Shown here: positions 16,987 through 27,621 of the stretch, piece by piece
Layout of the letters: each line of letters opens with the position of its first letter
Numbering within the stretch: the stretch's first letter is position 1
Assembly: GCF_018863235.1 (NCBI RefSeq)
Contig: NZ_JAHKRS010000001.1
Coordinates: 620,001-684,000 of the forward strand
Direction of reading: 5' to 3'
DNA length: 64,000 nt
DNA from: Pseudomaricurvus albidus
GTDB taxonomy: Bacteria > Pseudomonadota > Gammaproteobacteria > Pseudomonadales > Cellvibrionaceae
The notes under the pieces: model-generated
What the model saw: only the letters and a program-made list of their open reading frames with translations
What the model was told of the DNA's origin: nothing
The model's database searches: none
Program-made: the position numbers and the translations under genes

Positions 16987-17690
16987 TCATTGGCAAGCGC
17001 ATCTGGTGCGTCGGGAAGGGTCAACCAAAGGTTCAATTGCTTCACCAGCTGATCAATGCCGGTCTTCTTCAGAGATGAAAACAGCTGCACAGTGACCAGG
17101 TCGTCCACTTCGGCTTCTTTCAGGTGTTTGCGCAGCGCCAGCAACGTGGATTGGGCCGGGCCCTTTTTCAGCTTGTCGGCTTTGGTCAGCAGAATGTGCA
17201 CAGGCATTTCGGCACTGATGGCCCAGTTGAGCATGGTGGTGTCGAATTCCTGCATGGGGTGACGGGTATCCATCAGCAGGATCATGCCCCGCAGACACTG
17301 ACGCTCGCGCAGGTATTCCGACAGGTTGCGCTCCCACTCCTGTTTCATCTTCAGTGGCACCTTGGCGTAGCCATACCCGGGCAGATCGACTAGCCTTTGG
17401 TTTTCGCTCAAAGCAAAAAAATTGATCAGCTGGGTGCGACCGGGGGTTTTACTGGTTCGCGCCAGCTTGTGATTGCTGGTCAGCGCGTTGATGGCGCTGG
17501 ACTTACCGGCGTTGGAGCGGCCGGCAAACGCCACCTCGGCACCAATATCCGGGGGGCACTGTCGAATTGACGGAGCACTTTGGGTAAACTCCGCTTTGGT
17601 GTAATTGATTCGGGTATTCGCGCCCGTGCGTTGACCGGAATTGCCGTGCTGATCGGGTGATGTGTGCTGACTCAAGAGATAACCCTGCAA
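16974..17690 (-). CDS. engB: Ribosome biogenesis GTPase EngB (YihA/YsxC)
   Basis: Essential GTPase of the TrmE-Era-EngA-EngB family needed for large-subunit assembly. Motifs: G1 [12 protein letters not shown] near residue 56, [11 protein letters not shown] (G2), [12 protein letters not shown] (G3) and LLTKADKL (G4). The N-terminus before [13 protein letters not shown] is about 25 residues longer than usual; TTG codons at residues 1 and 6 are both possible starts, and a later one cannot be excluded. It is divergent from cytochrome c4, the same neighbour order as in Pseudomonas. Confidence 0.94.
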   Translation of the reverse strand: MQGYLLSQHTSPDQHGNSGQRTGANTRINYTKAEFTQSAPSIRQCPPDIGAEVAFAGRSNAGKSSAINALTSNHKLARTSKTPGRTQLINFFALSENQRLVDLPGYGYAKVPLKMKQEWERNLSEYLRERQCLRGMILLMDTRHPMQEFDTTMLNWAISAEMPVHILLTKADKLKKGPAQSTLLALRKHLKEAEVDDLVTVQLFSSLKKTGIDQLVKQLNLWLTLPDAPDALANEEKP

Positions 17691-17813
17691 AAATAGTGAG
17701 ATTTCAGGCGGTTAGTATATAATGCTGCGGTTTGAGCGCGCCCTTGCTGGCCGCAATTGTAGCTCGTACGGCCCTATGGGGGGTAGTCGGCATGACTACA
17801 ATGGATCAACTTA

Positions 17814-17829
17814 GATCATTTAAATGATC
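17814..17829. repeat. Perfect 16-bp palindrome upstream of cytochrome c4
   Basis: GATCATTTAAATGATC is its own reverse complement and ends 29 bp before the cytochrome c4 start codon. It could be an operator or a hairpin in the leader. It does not fit the FNR/Anr site TTGAT-N4-ATCAA. A similar palindrome, with the same TTTAAA centre between GATC ends, lies at 38320-38335 upstream of the OmpA gene. Confidence 0.5.
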
Positions 17830-17858
17830 AACGACTAAAAATATTGACGGATTAGCCA

Positions 17859-18506
17859 ATGAAAAACATCTTCAAACAGGCCGTGATCGCCGTAGGTTTT
17901 ATCGCAGCAGCTCAAGGTGCACTGGCCGCTGGTGACCCCGCTGCAGGGGAAAGCAAGGTCGCGGTCTGCGCTGCCTGCCACGGTGCAGACGGTAACAGTC
18001 CGGCTCCAAACTATCCGAAACTGGCTGGATTGGGTGAGAAGTACCTGCTCAAGCAATTGAAAGACATCAAGTCAGGCGAGCGTAACATCGCTGAAATGAC
18101 AGGCTTGCTGGATGCTCTGTCAGAGCAGGATCTTGAAGATATTGCGGCTTTTTTCGACAGCAAGCCCCTGCAGCTGGCGGGTGCCAAACCCATGAAAGTG
18201 CTGATGAATTCCGGTGTTGAAGTGGACGCGCTGGAGTTGGGTGAAAAAATCTTCCGTGCCGGTAACCCCGAAGTGGGTGCTCCTGCCTGTACCGGTTGTC
18301 ACTCACCACGCGGTTTGGGCAATGCTCCGGCAGCCTACCCTCGTCTAAGTGGACAGCACGCTGAATACATCGAAAAGCAGCTGCGTGCTTTCCGCGCCGG
18401 TGAGCGAGTTAACGATGGCGATCAGATGATCATGCGTCAGGTCGCTCAGCACCTCAGCGACTCGGAAATCAAGGCGCTGGCCAACTACATTTCAGGCCTG
18501 AACTAA
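17859..18506 (+). CDS. Cytochrome c4 (diheme)
   Basis: Periplasmic diheme electron carrier feeding terminal oxidases. It has a signal peptide (about residues 1-23, ending ALAAGD) and two similar cytochrome c domains. The heme sites are CAACH near residue 33 and CTGCH near 145, each followed by a distal-Met segment. Length 215 is typical for c4. It is followed by its own terminator (18521-18545). In Pseudomonas this gene also lies between engB and dsbA. Confidence 0.94.
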   Translation: MKNIFKQAVIAVGFIAAAQGALAAGDPAAGESKVAVCAACHGADGNSPAPNYPKLAGLGEKYLLKQLKDIKSGERNIAEMTGLLDALSEQDLEDIAAFFDSKPLQLAGAKPMKVLMNSGVEVDALELGEKIFRAGNPEVGAPACTGCHSPRGLGNAPAAYPRLSGQHAEYIEKQLRAFRAGERVNDGDQMIMRQVAQHLSDSEIKALANYISGLN

Positions 18507-18520
18507 GGTCGTGTGGTAAA

Positions 18521-18545
18521 AAAGCGGCTTCGGCCGCTTTTTTTA
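18521..18545 (+). terminator. Terminator of the cytochrome c4 gene
   Basis: AAAGCGGC-TTCG-GCCGCTTT with a UUCG-type tetraloop and a following T run, 15 bp after the stop codon. A textbook Rho-independent terminator. Confidence 0.92.
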
Positions 18546-18796
18546 TGGCTATCACTTATCATTCCTGTTCACCGCAGTGACGCTGGCGTTGATTGAGATG
18601 CCCGCAATCAGGTATCTATAGGGGGCAGGTTGTGGGTGATCGAGGCCGTCAGGCTCGGATCAATTCGGGCAATGGCTACAAAAAACAACAACAATCTCAA
18701 CCCGATAGGGAACCTCAAACATAAATGAGGTCTTACTAATGTGCGGTTCGGCGCAGCGCCGGAACCCGGAATCTTATAGTTTATGGAGTGAATAAC

Positions 18797-19435
18797 ATGC
18801 GTGTAATGGCGGCAATTTTTGCCTTGATGTTTTCTCTGGCGGCCTGTGCAGACGAGCAGGCTGCGGCGCCGGCCTTTAAAGAAGGTACTCATTATGTCGA
18901 GCTGGATAATCCTGTGCGAACCAAGGATCCCAGCAAAATTGAGGTAACCGAAGTCTTCTGGTACGGCTGTGGACACTGTTTCCAGTTTGAGCCCATCGTC
19001 CATCAGTGGTCAGAAAAACTGCCGGCGGATGTCGCTTTTGTACGCTCTCCAGCCATGTGGAACGGTGCTATGGAAGTTCACGCGCACGCTTTCTATGTCG
19101 CCAAAGCGCTGGGCATTCTCGACGAAGTGCACCAGCCGCTGTTTAACGCCCTGAACCTCGAGCGCAAGCGTCTGGCCAATGTGGATGAGTTGGCCGACTT
19201 CTTTGCCCAGTACGGCGTGGATAAAGAAACCTTTGAAAAGACCTATAAGTCTTTCGGTGTCACCAGTCAGGTGAAGCAGGCGGACGCCCGCGCTCGCAGC
19301 TACAAGATTACCGGTACTCCGGAAGTGGTTGTGAACGGCAAATACCGCATCAGTGCCCGCATGGCTGGCGGTCAGAAGCAGATGTTGGATGTGGCAGATT
19401 TTCTGGTGGCCAAAATTCGCGATGAGCAAGGCTGA
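18797..19435 (+). CDS. dsbA: Thiol:disulfide interchange protein DsbA, lipoprotein form
   Basis: Oxidises cysteine pairs in exported proteins. The active site FWYGCGHCFQFEP (CGHC near residues 58-61) and the cis-proline segment ITGTPEVVVNGKYRI identify DsbA. ATG 18797 has GGAG 8 bp upstream; a GTG at 18788 lies within that site. The N-terminus MRVMAAIFALMFSLAACADEQ ends in a good lipobox (LAAC at residue 17), so the protein is probably membrane-anchored by lipid instead of soluble. Alanine after the cysteine predicts outer-membrane sorting. The partner DsbB is encoded at 51947-52447. The 250-bp leader contains an A-rich run but no gene I can support. Confidence 0.92.
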   Translation: MRVMAAIFALMFSLAACADEQAAAPAFKEGTHYVELDNPVRTKDPSKIEVTEVFWYGCGHCFQFEPIVHQWSEKLPADVAFVRSPAMWNGAMEVHAHAFYVAKALGILDEVHQPLFNALNLERKRLANVDELADFFAQYGVDKETFEKTYKSFGVTSQVKQADARARSYKITGTPEVVVNGKYRISARMAGGQKQMLDVADFLVAKIRDEQG

Positions 19436-19613
19436 GTCGGAATTGACGTATCTTGCAGCCCGGGCACCCGCTGCCCGGTTCGAGGTGGTTAACTGAGTTA
19501 CCACCTCAGCTCCTTTCTTTTTATCTCGATCCATTAATCTCCCTGCGTTCTCTGTTCCTCAATCTTGCCCTTTGTTGGCCGATAACCTTCGGGCAATCTC
19601 AAAAGGGAACACC

Positions 19614-21377
19614 ATGCAACCTACCACCGGTACCGATTGGCGGGACAAATACGCCGCTTTGCTCGATGAGCAAGAAGCCCAACAGAAGGCCTTTGCACAG
19701 CAGCAGGAATTGCTGCGGCGGGCGGTGGTGCGCGTCAGTCTGGCGGCGGAAGGTTACGACACAGAGCTGGACAGAAGCCTGACCCGTTTGCGGGCGGCAC
19801 TCAAAGAGGAGGACGCCAGGCTGGATATGGCCATCGAGCAGGTGGAGGCGTCGCTGTTAAGTTATGAGCGTCAATATGAGAGCCAACAGGCAGAGATTCA
19901 GCAGGCGCTGCTGACGCTGATCCAGCAGGCCCAGTATCAGTATGAGGATCAGAGCCGGCCACTGAAGGAACTGGACCAGGCGCTCAAAGCGCAATCGCGT
20001 CCGGAAATGGCAGCGGTGTTGCAGCGACTGGCCGATATTCAGGGGCAGGCAATAGCGCCCATAAGTTCCTCGTCTGAAGAGTCCGGCAAATCCGGGTTTA
20101 TGGATCGTTTACTGCGGCGCAACGCAGTGACGAGCGACGAGCGAGATACGCCCATCAATAGCACAGTCAGTGAACAGGACATCCCTTCAGAGTCCGTGCC
20201 GGAAACGGAGGTGATTGAAGCGGAGCCGTTGGTGGCGGACGGCGTTGTGGAGGGACAGTTGCAAACCCGAGCGGAAGCCGAGGCTGCGGATCAAAAAGAG
20301 GCAGTGCTACAGCGTCCGGTGTTCGAGCCGGCGTTTTCCCGGGTGTCCGACAAGGTGTATCGGGTGCTCAAGGAACTGCTGGACAGCGTCGAACCGGTGG
20401 GGTGCACCGTGCAGAAAGCCCAGGCCGCGCGCCAGCGCATGGAAAAGGGGCTCAACTGGTATGAGCTGGTGCCCACCCTGGAAGACATTCGCGACCTGGT
20501 GCTGCAGGCCTATTTGATGGCCGATGAAGAGTATCGAACGTATTTGCAGCAGATTCACGGGGTCTTGTCGGAGATCCTGACGGAGCTTGAAGGCAGTGTC
20601 AGTGCCCACGAGGCGTGGGAGTCCGAAGAGAACGCATTTACTGAGACCCTCAATCAACAGCTGGGATCTCTGGGCCGATCGGTGGCGGTGGCCACGGAGG
20701 TGAGCAGTCTGAAGCAGGAAATCCACTCCCACCTGAGTGTCATTCAGGAGGCCTTGCAACGACGTCAGAAGGCGTCGGCTCAGGTGTCCGGAGAGGGCAA
20801 GGGAGAGCAGCTGAATCGCTTGCTGAACAAGGTCCGGCAGGTGGAGAGGGAAGCCGCCGACGCGCGCGACGCTCTGGCTTCGGCCCGCGAGAAAGCCTTA
20901 ACGGATACCCTCACAGGCTTGCCGAATCGGGAGGCCTATAATGAGCGTGGGCATCTCGAATGGAAGCGCTGGCAGCGTTACCAGCACCCTCTGACGCTGG
21001 TGGTGTGTGATATTGATCATTTCAAACAGATCAACGACAGCTACGGTCATCAAACCGGTGACCGGGTTTTGCAGGTGTTGAGCAAGGCGTTGAGGGGACG
21101 TTTGCGCAGCGTGGATTTTATTGCGCGCTATGGCGGTGAAGAGTTCGTGATGTTGCTGCCCGATACCCGTTTGGAGGATGGTTTGCAGCTGCTGGATAAA
21201 ATCCGGGCGGTGATTGCCGGTACTCCCTTCCGTTTTAAAGACGAACCGGTGCAGGTGACCTTGTCCGCAGGTCTGGTGATGCTGAAAGGAGAGGAAACCC
21301 TGGATGCGGCCTTTGCCCGGGCAGACAAACTGCTGTATCAGGCAAAAGAATCCGGCCGCAACCGATGTTTGGGCTAG
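19614..21377 (+). CDS. Diguanylate cyclase with long coiled-coil N-terminus
   Basis: Makes the second messenger c-di-GMP. The 587-residue protein has a 410-residue N-terminal part that is Gln/Glu/Leu-rich and largely coiled-coil with an acidic low-complexity linker (about 150-235), then a GGDEF domain from about 430. Landmarks: DTLTGLPNREAYNE, CDIDHFKQINDSYGH, and active site RYGGEEF near residue 507. RSVD five residues before it is an intact inhibitory I-site, so product inhibition is expected. There is no membrane segment, so it is cytoplasmic. ATG 19614 follows AAAAGGGA; an upstream ATG at 19572 is less likely. A diguanylate cyclase lies near dsbA in Pseudomonas aeruginosa (PA5487, DgcH) as well. 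Confidence 0.92.
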   Translation: MQPTTGTDWRDKYAALLDEQEAQQKAFAQQQELLRRAVVRVSLAAEGYDTELDRSLTRLRAALKEEDARLDMAIEQVEASLLSYERQYESQQAEIQQALLTLIQQAQYQYEDQSRPLKELDQALKAQSRPEMAAVLQRLADIQGQAIAPISSSSEESGKSGFMDRLLRRNAVTSDERDTPINSTVSEQDIPSESVPETEVIEAEPLVADGVVEGQLQTRAEAEAADQKEAVLQRPVFEPAFSRVSDKVYRVLKELLDSVEPVGCTVQKAQAARQRMEKGLNWYELVPTLEDIRDLVLQAYLMADEEYRTYLQQIHGVLSEILTELEGSVSAHEAWESEENAFTETLNQQLGSLGRSVAVATEVSSLKQEIHSHLSVIQEALQRRQKASAQVSGEGKGEQLNRLLNKVRQVEREAADARDALASAREKALTDTLTGLPNREAYNERGHLEWKRWQRYQHPLTLVVCDIDHFKQINDSYGHQTGDRVLQVLSKALRGRLRSVDFIARYGGEEFVMLLPDTRLEDGLQLLDKIRAVIAGTPFRFKDEPVQVTLSAGLVMLKGEETLDAAFARADKLLYQAKESGRNRCLG

Positions 21378-21435
21378 CCTCGGTGTTTGGGGGAGTGCTC
21401 AGGGCGTGGGGGCTCAGATAATACCTGCGGCCGGA

Positions 21436-22050
21436 TTAGTTAACGGGTTGCAGGGACTCGCGCAAAAAACCACTCACCAGAATGGGCCATTGCTCTTCCC
21501 AGTGCTCGGTGGGCGAGCGTTTGAATTCACTGCGGACAAACTGGGAGATTCGTCCTTCTGCGGTTGCCATTAACAGGTTGGCGGCGGCGGTTACCGGCAG
21601 TACCGGGCGAATGCCTTCGCGAATTTCGGCTTCCCGCAAAATCTGTTTAATCTGGGTTTCCAGGCGATCAAAGAGTTGCACTACGCGCGCGCGCAGACGT
21701 TCGGTTTCTCCCGTCAGGGCATCACCGGTGAGCAGCCGGGTAATCCCCGGGTTGCGTTCGGTAAACGTCAGCAACAGAAACAGAATCTTGTTGCAGCGCG
21801 ACAGCGCTGAGGAATCATCGTTGGTAATCAGGCCGATACGGGAAAAAAGCGTTTCTTCGATAAACTCGATCAGGCCTTCAAACATTTTCGATTTGCTGGG
21901 GAAGTGGCGATACAGGGCCGCTTCCGAGACACCCACTTCTTTTGCCAAGGCTGCCGTGGTAATGCGGGCACCGGGAGAGACCTCCAACATATGAGCCAGT
22001 GATTCCAGAATTTGCTGGCGACGGGAAACTTTGGTGCTGGGCTTGCTCAT
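21436..22050 (-). CDS. slmA: Nucleoid occlusion factor SlmA (TetR family)
   Basis: TetR-fold DNA-binding protein that blocks FtsZ ring assembly over the nucleoid. The 204-residue protein begins [23 protein letters not shown]; the helix-turn-helix is [38 protein letters not shown], a sequence characteristic of SlmA. It ends [12 protein letters not shown]. An upstream in-frame start at 22074 would add eight residues. It is convergent with the diguanylate cyclase gene and lies upstream of argB, a pairing also seen in related genomes. Confidence 0.92.
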   Translation of the reverse strand: MSKPSTKVSRRQQILESLAHMLEVSPGARITTAALAKEVGVSEAALYRHFPSKSKMFEGLIEFIEETLFSRIGLITNDDSSALSRCNKILFLLLTFTERNPGITRLLTGDALTGETERLRARVVQLFDRLETQIKQILREAEIREGIRPVLPVTAAANLLMATAEGRISQFVRSEFKRSPTEHWEEQWPILVSGFLRESLQPVN

Positions 22051-22503
22051 GGGTGTGTGCTTGACCTTGATCAATACAGTCGGCCACAGACTTTGTTCAT
22101 GAGGTAACGAGCAGAATCTGTCGGGCCACTGTCGGGTTGCGTTTTCGCGTTGTTGTTGTGGCAGTTCTCAATGATTAACGGGCATTAATCAGCAGTGTTA
22201 ATCCTTTCACTGGACTCGGGTCGGAGTCGCGGCGATCAGCCGACAACCTCAGGCAATCGATATCCATAATTGCTCAAACTAGCCAGAGCCAAAAGCGGTC
22301 AGCGGCGGCTTTAACGGCCGGCCGGGGTGTTACCGATGCGGGTGAAAACTTCTCGAAACCGTCCGAGAACGCCTGCAAATTCGGGCTTTGGCTCAAGTAT
22401 GCCAGCACTATCCTAGCGAGTTACTTGAGCCGCATCAATACAGGGAATGCCTAAAAACCGTCTTTTTGTTCAAATTCCGTGTGTTGAAAGCCGCGCCAGC
22501 GGG
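22051..22503. other. Non-coding gap between slmA and argB
   Basis: About 450 bp containing the minus-strand promoter of slmA and the 3' region of argB. No open frame with a ribosome site, no tRNA, and no strong terminator could be recognised. A local repeat of ATTAA (around 22170-22205) is present but too short to interpret. It might hold decayed sequence: related chromosomes have other genes near here. Confidence 0.4.
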
Positions 22504-23424
<921 letters not shown>

Positions 23425-23522
23425 TTAGACCTGAGTAACCAGCTTGGTCGTGACCCGTGTGAGGGTCGTCAAACCGATTACTGAAGTCGGTAGTCTACAG
23501 GTCAGTGGTTCAGAACTGACGA

Positions 23523-26093
23523 TTAAAAAGGAACATCCAAAGAACTGTCGATTTTCAACAGCTCCCGTTTAAATAATTGCTGCAGCTGGGTCAGCACTTC
23601 CCGGGTTTCTGCTTCAAACCGCAGTGTTAACGCGGCGGAAGTATTGGAGGCGCGCACCAGCCCCCAGCCCTTGGAGAAATCCACTCGCAGCCCGTCAATG
23701 GTAATGGGCTTGCCGTTCTGAAAGTCACCTTCCTGAATCAGCTGCTTCACCAGTTCAAATTTGCGGGTTTCGGCCACCGGAATTTTCAGCTCCGGTGTCG
23801 ACGGCAGATTGGGGAAGCTGTCGAACAGGGAGTCGATGCCCTGATCCCGCAGGGTCATGATTTCCAGCAGACGGGCGGCGGCGTACATGCCGTCGTCAAA
23901 GCCATACCAGCGGTCCTTGATAAAGATGTGGCCGGACATTTCACCGCCCACCAGTGCGCCGGTTTCCTGCATCTTGGTTTTCATGTGCGAGTGGCCGGCT
24001 TTCCACATGATCGGGCGGCCACCGTAACTGCTGACCAGCGAGTTGAGTTCGCGGGTGCATTTTACATCGAACAGCACATCGGCGCCGGGGTTGCGCGCGA
24101 CAATGTCCTTGGCGAACAACATCAACAGCCGGTCGGGCCAGATAATCTGACCCTTGGGGGTGACCAGTACCAGACGATCGCCATCGCCGTCGAAGGCCAC
24201 GCCCAGATCCGCCCCGGTGCTTTGCACAGTGCGAATCAGATCCTGCAAGTTGGCCTCGATGGTGGGGTCCGGATCGTGATTGGGGAAGCTGCCGTCAATG
24301 TCGCAGAACAGCGGCTCGACTTCGCAGCCCAGTTCTTCAAACAGCTGCGGTGCCACGTCACCGGTAATGCCGTTGCCGGCATCGATCACCAGTTTGACGT
24401 CGCCGGCCAGGGCAACGTCGGAGAAAATGCGATCGATGTACTCGGGGATCACCTGCTGTGAGGTTTCAATGCCGGTCCCTTTAAACACATCACCGGTCTG
24501 GATACGGGTTTTGATGTTCTGCACATCGCCATCCGCCAGGGTGTGGCCGTTGATCACCATCTTGAAACCGTTGTATTCGGCCGAGTTGTGGCTCGCAGTC
24601 ACCATGACCCCGCTGTTGCTCTCTGCCAGTTCGCAGGTGGCGAAGTACAGCAGTGGCGTGGGTATGGCTCCCAGGTTGATGGCATCGCAGCCGGTGCTGA
24701 GAATCCCCTCGATCAGGGCTTCACACAGCTCGGGACTGTGGTTGCGGCCGTCGCGAGCGACAAACAGACCGGTGTCTCCGGCAGCGAGTGCTTCACTGGC
24801 AATGGCCTTGCCCACTTGTCGAGCCAGGGTCGGCGTGATCTGGGTTTCAGCCAGACCGCGAATGTCGTACGAGCGGAAGACCTCGTCCGGCAGCTCTATC
24901 TGCTCGGCAGATTCTGCGGGAGCACGTCGAGCGGCATTCTGTGCGACCCGTTCACTCTCTTCCAGGCCGAGCAGGTCCTGATCCTCTTCCGAGACGTGCA
25001 GGTCGAGAATATCGTGATCCTGATAGCTCGGATCGTTGATGTGTGCGTTGATGTCTGGCTGAGCCTGAGGGTTCGGCGTGGCATGGGGCATCGACGATCT
25101 GGCGAGACGTTGAGGATCCAGTTTGCCCGTGAGCCAGTACACCAGACCCAGCAAAAGTCCGCCGCCGATGACGTGCATCACAATTAGCAGTACGGGGCTT
25201 TCAGCGGCCTGTTCGGCGAGGGTTTCCGAGGGAGTAAAGCTCACCAGCCATTCACTTTTGCCCACCGGGCTGGTGAGGGCCGGACCGGCATTGCCCTGAC
25301 TGGCGGTGTAAATCGGCACGGGTCGGCCGGCATTGTCGCGCATCAGACGTGTTTGACCGAGCTCGGGCTCTTTGCGGCTGATGCGCTGGAACAGCTCCTG
25401 GGCGGGCAGGGTGACCAGCAGAGTGGCAACCACACCATCGGTCTCCGAAGCGTCTGTGACGGGGGCGGAGAGGTGCCCGGCGGTATTATCCGTTGCAGGG
25501 TCATTCTCCCCGGCACCGGCCAGTTGCGGATCCACCACCGAGGCAATGAAGTGCAGATACCACTGCTTGCCGACTTTAAGGGCTTCCGGAGGAACGATTT
25601 CCTGCTTTTCGGCCCGATTGATCATGTCCAGCTCGGTAAAGGTGAGCGGTTTGATCGTTGGCACAGGGGTTGGATTGTCCGTATCGGTGGTTGCCGGCGG
25701 ACTCAGCTGATTCTGGCGGTCCAGTGTCAGGAGTTTAAAACTCAACGCGTTGGGGTATGCGGTTTTGAGGTTATTGATCAGGCTGCGGTTCATCTCTGCA
25801 TTTATGCTGCTGCGGGTAGCGTTGAGAATGACCGGGCGCTCGGAAAAGTGGTTTAACTGCTGTTGCTGCTCTTTGATGTAAAATTCGATATCGGCTGCAC
25901 GCTGACGGGCCTGCTGCTGACTGTACTGGTTCAGGCGTTGTTGCTCGACCTGAGTGATCCATTTGTCGTAACTCCAGTAGCCACTGGCCGTGATCAGGAT
26001 CAGCACCACGGCCAGAGCGGCCACGGTGATGACCGGCAGTTCTGTCTTGGCGGACATCTTCTTACTCTGCACGGCTTGTTTCTTTTTTCCCAC
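23523..26093 (-). CDS. algC: Phosphomannomutase/phosphoglucomutase AlgC, long form with membrane sensor-like N-terminus
   Basis: Interconverts hexose 6- and 1-phosphates for polysaccharide and LPS precursors. Of 856 residues, the last 450 are the enzyme: FRSYDIRGLAETQ (about 405), phosphoserine loop VTASHNSAEYNG (about 498), metal loop FDGDGDRLVLV (about 635), sugar-specificity GGEMSGH (about 717), and phosphate-binding RASNTSAALTLRFE (about 817). The first 400 are extra: a membrane helix (about 20-42), a 250-residue extracytoplasmic domain, a second helix (about 300-325) and a polar acidic linker. Long forms of AlgC are annotated in some Pseudomonas genomes. An internal start producing only the soluble enzyme is possible. 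Confidence 0.92.
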   Translation of the reverse strand: MGKKKQAVQSKKMSAKTELPVITVAALAVVLILITASGYWSYDKWITQVEQQRLNQYSQQQARQRAADIEFYIKEQQQQLNHFSERPVILNATRSSINAEMNRSLINNLKTAYPNALSFKLLTLDRQNQLSPPATTDTDNPTPVPTIKPLTFTELDMINRAEKQEIVPPEALKVGKQWYLHFIASVVDPQLAGAGENDPATDNTAGHLSAPVTDASETDGVVATLLVTLPAQELFQRISRKEPELGQTRLMRDNAGRPVPIYTASQGNAGPALTSPVGKSEWLVSFTPSETLAEQAAESPVLLIVMHVIGGGLLLGLVYWLTGKLDPQRLARSSMPHATPNPQAQPDINAHINDPSYQDHDILDLHVSEEDQDLLGLEESERVAQNAARRAPAESAEQIELPDEVFRSYDIRGLAETQITPTLARQVGKAIASEALAAGDTGLFVARDGRNHSPELCEALIEGILSTGCDAINLGAIPTPLLYFATCELAESNSGVMVTASHNSAEYNGFKMVINGHTLADGDVQNIKTRIQTGDVFKGTGIETSQQVIPEYIDRIFSDVALAGDVKLVIDAGNGITGDVAPQLFEELGCEVEPLFCDIDGSFPNHDPDPTIEANLQDLIRTVQSTGADLGVAFDGDGDRLVLVTPKGQIIWPDRLLMLFAKDIVARNPGADVLFDVKCTRELNSLVSSYGGRPIMWKAGHSHMKTKMQETGALVGGEMSGHIFIKDRWYGFDDGMYAAARLLEIMTLRDQGIDSLFDSFPNLPSTPELKIPVAETRKFELVKQLIQEGDFQNGKPITIDGLRVDFSKGWGLVRASNTSAALTLRFEAETREVLTQLQQLFKRELLKIDSSLDVPF

Positions 26094-26226
26094 TGGGGTG
26101 GTTCCTTACTGTTGGCTGCCGGGGTTGGTACCTGCCCGGTGTATTGGCTTTCTGATGTTTCGGTAACGAGTCACTGTGCCGTCAGTTGCGGCTCTTGTTG
26201 TCTCAGTTGTCGTCTCAGGTGTTGTC

Positions 26227-27426
26227 TCAGGCATTCAGCTTTTCGGCCAGTCGCTCGATCAATTCCCTTGCCAGCTGTGACTTGCTGCGCTGTGACAGCG
26301 TCTCTTCGCTGCCGGGCCAGACGATGGTTACGGCGTTGTCATCGCTGTTAAACCCGATACCGGCCTGAGAAACGTCATTGGCGATCACAACGTCGAGATT
26401 TTTGCGCTCCAGCTTGCCCCGCGCGTAGCTGACCACATCCTGAGTTTCGGCGGCAAAGCCCACGGTCATGGGGCGCGGTTGGTGAGCCGCGACAGCGGTC
26501 ACGATGTCGGGGTTTTTCACCATCTCGATGGTCATGGTGTCCTGCCCGGTCTTTTTGATTTTCTGCTCAGCGGCATTGGCCGGGCGGTAGTCGGCGACTG
26601 CGGCGGCGGCAATAAACAGGTCGCAGTCAGACAAGGCCTGCATGCTGGCGTCGTACATGTCCTGAGCGCTTTCGACACCGATGTAGTGGCAGCGCTCCGG
26701 CGGGGCCAGATTGGTCGGGCCGCTGATCAGCGTGACCCTGGCTCCGGCCTCTATGGCTGCCTGCGCCAGGGCATAGCCCATTTTGCCCGAGCTGTGGTTG
26801 CTGATGTAGCGCACCGGATCGATGGCCTCGCGGGTCGGGCCGGCGGTAATGACGACGGATTTGCCAGACAGTTCACCGCGGACAAATTGCCGGGCGGTCA
26901 GATCAGCAAGCTCGGTGGGTTCCAGCATACGGCCGGGGCCCACATCGCCACAGGCCTGAGAGCCTTCGGCCGGACCGAGGCAGACGATCTTGCGCTGGCT
27001 CAGCCTGGCGAGGTTGTCCTGAGTGGCCGGGCTGTGCCACATTCCCTGATTCATCGCCGGTGCCAGGCAAATGGGCGCGGCCGTTGCCAGACAGACCGTT
27101 GTCAGCAGGTCGTCGCCTTTGCCAGTGACAAGACGGGCAATAAAATCGGCACTGGCGGGCGCGACGAGCAGCAGGTCGGCCCAGCGTGCCAGTTCGATGT
27201 GTCCCATGCCGGCTTCGGCTTCGGGGTCCAGCAGGGTGGTGTGCACCGGATTGCCCGACAGTGCCTGCAGCGTCAGCGGCGTAATAAATTCCTGGGCGGC
27301 GGCGGTCATGATGACGCGCACATTGGCACCCTGATCCTGCAGTCGGCGAATCAGCTCGGCGCTCTTGTAGGCGGCAATACCGCCGGTCACCCCGAGTAAA
27401 ATCTGCTTGTTGGTCAGAGAGCTCAT
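26227..27426 (-). CDS. coaBC: Bifunctional CoaBC (Dfp): phosphopantothenate-cysteine ligase/decarboxylase
   Basis: Two steps of coenzyme A synthesis. The N-terminal flavoprotein CoaC domain shows [23 protein letters not shown] (PAMN motif) and the catalytic cysteine in [13 protein letters not shown]. The CoaB domain starts near residue 190 with [27 protein letters not shown] and includes AAAVADYRP and the end GFAAETQ...ND. Start ATG 27426 is preceded by GGAAG; an upstream in-frame start would add 26 unrelated residues. Total 399 residues, normal for the family. In Pseudomonas a dut gene lies between coaBC and algC; here that gap is only 133 bp and has no gene. Confidence 0.95.
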   Translation of the reverse strand: MSSLTNKQILLGVTGGIAAYKSAELIRRLQDQGANVRVIMTAAAQEFITPLTLQALSGNPVHTTLLDPEAEAGMGHIELARWADLLLVAPASADFIARLVTGKGDDLLTTVCLATAAPICLAPAMNQGMWHSPATQDNLARLSQRKIVCLGPAEGSQACGDVGPGRMLEPTELADLTARQFVRGELSGKSVVITAGPTREAIDPVRYISNHSSGKMGYALAQAAIEAGARVTLISGPTNLAPPERCHYIGVESAQDMYDASMQALSDCDLFIAAAAVADYRPANAAEQKIKKTGQDTMTIEMVKNPDIVTAVAAHQPRPMTVGFAAETQDVVSYARGKLERKNLDVVIANDVSQAGIGFNSDDNAVTIVWPGSEETLSQRSKSQLARELIERLAEKLNA

Positions 27427-27621
27427 ACTTTCTTCCGGCTGGCGAGAGGGATAAATGGCGCTTAAGATACCACTGCCGCGGGTTTCGATGAAGTCAGCGG
27501 TCAAAATTAAGGCGCGTGGAACCCGATTATTTCTTCATATTATGGCCAAGGATACTGGCCGGCACAGAGCTCTGGCGCACAGGAATCTCACGCACAGAGT
27601 CACAGACACAGGGAGTGAAGC

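Noticed and set aside
17806..17832. FNR/Anr box upstream of cytochrome c4
   Set aside because: ATCAA occurs but no TTGAT at the required spacing; the palindrome has another symmetry.
18672..18728. 18-codon leader-like frame and AACAACAACAA run upstream of dsbA (possible Hfq/Crc site)
   Set aside because: About 100 nt from the start codon, where catabolite-repression motifs usually overlap the ribosome site; too speculative.
26479..27399. 306-residue plus-strand frame opposite coaBC
   Set aside because: Shadow of a high-GC essential gene; Gly/Arg/Ala-rich without motifs.
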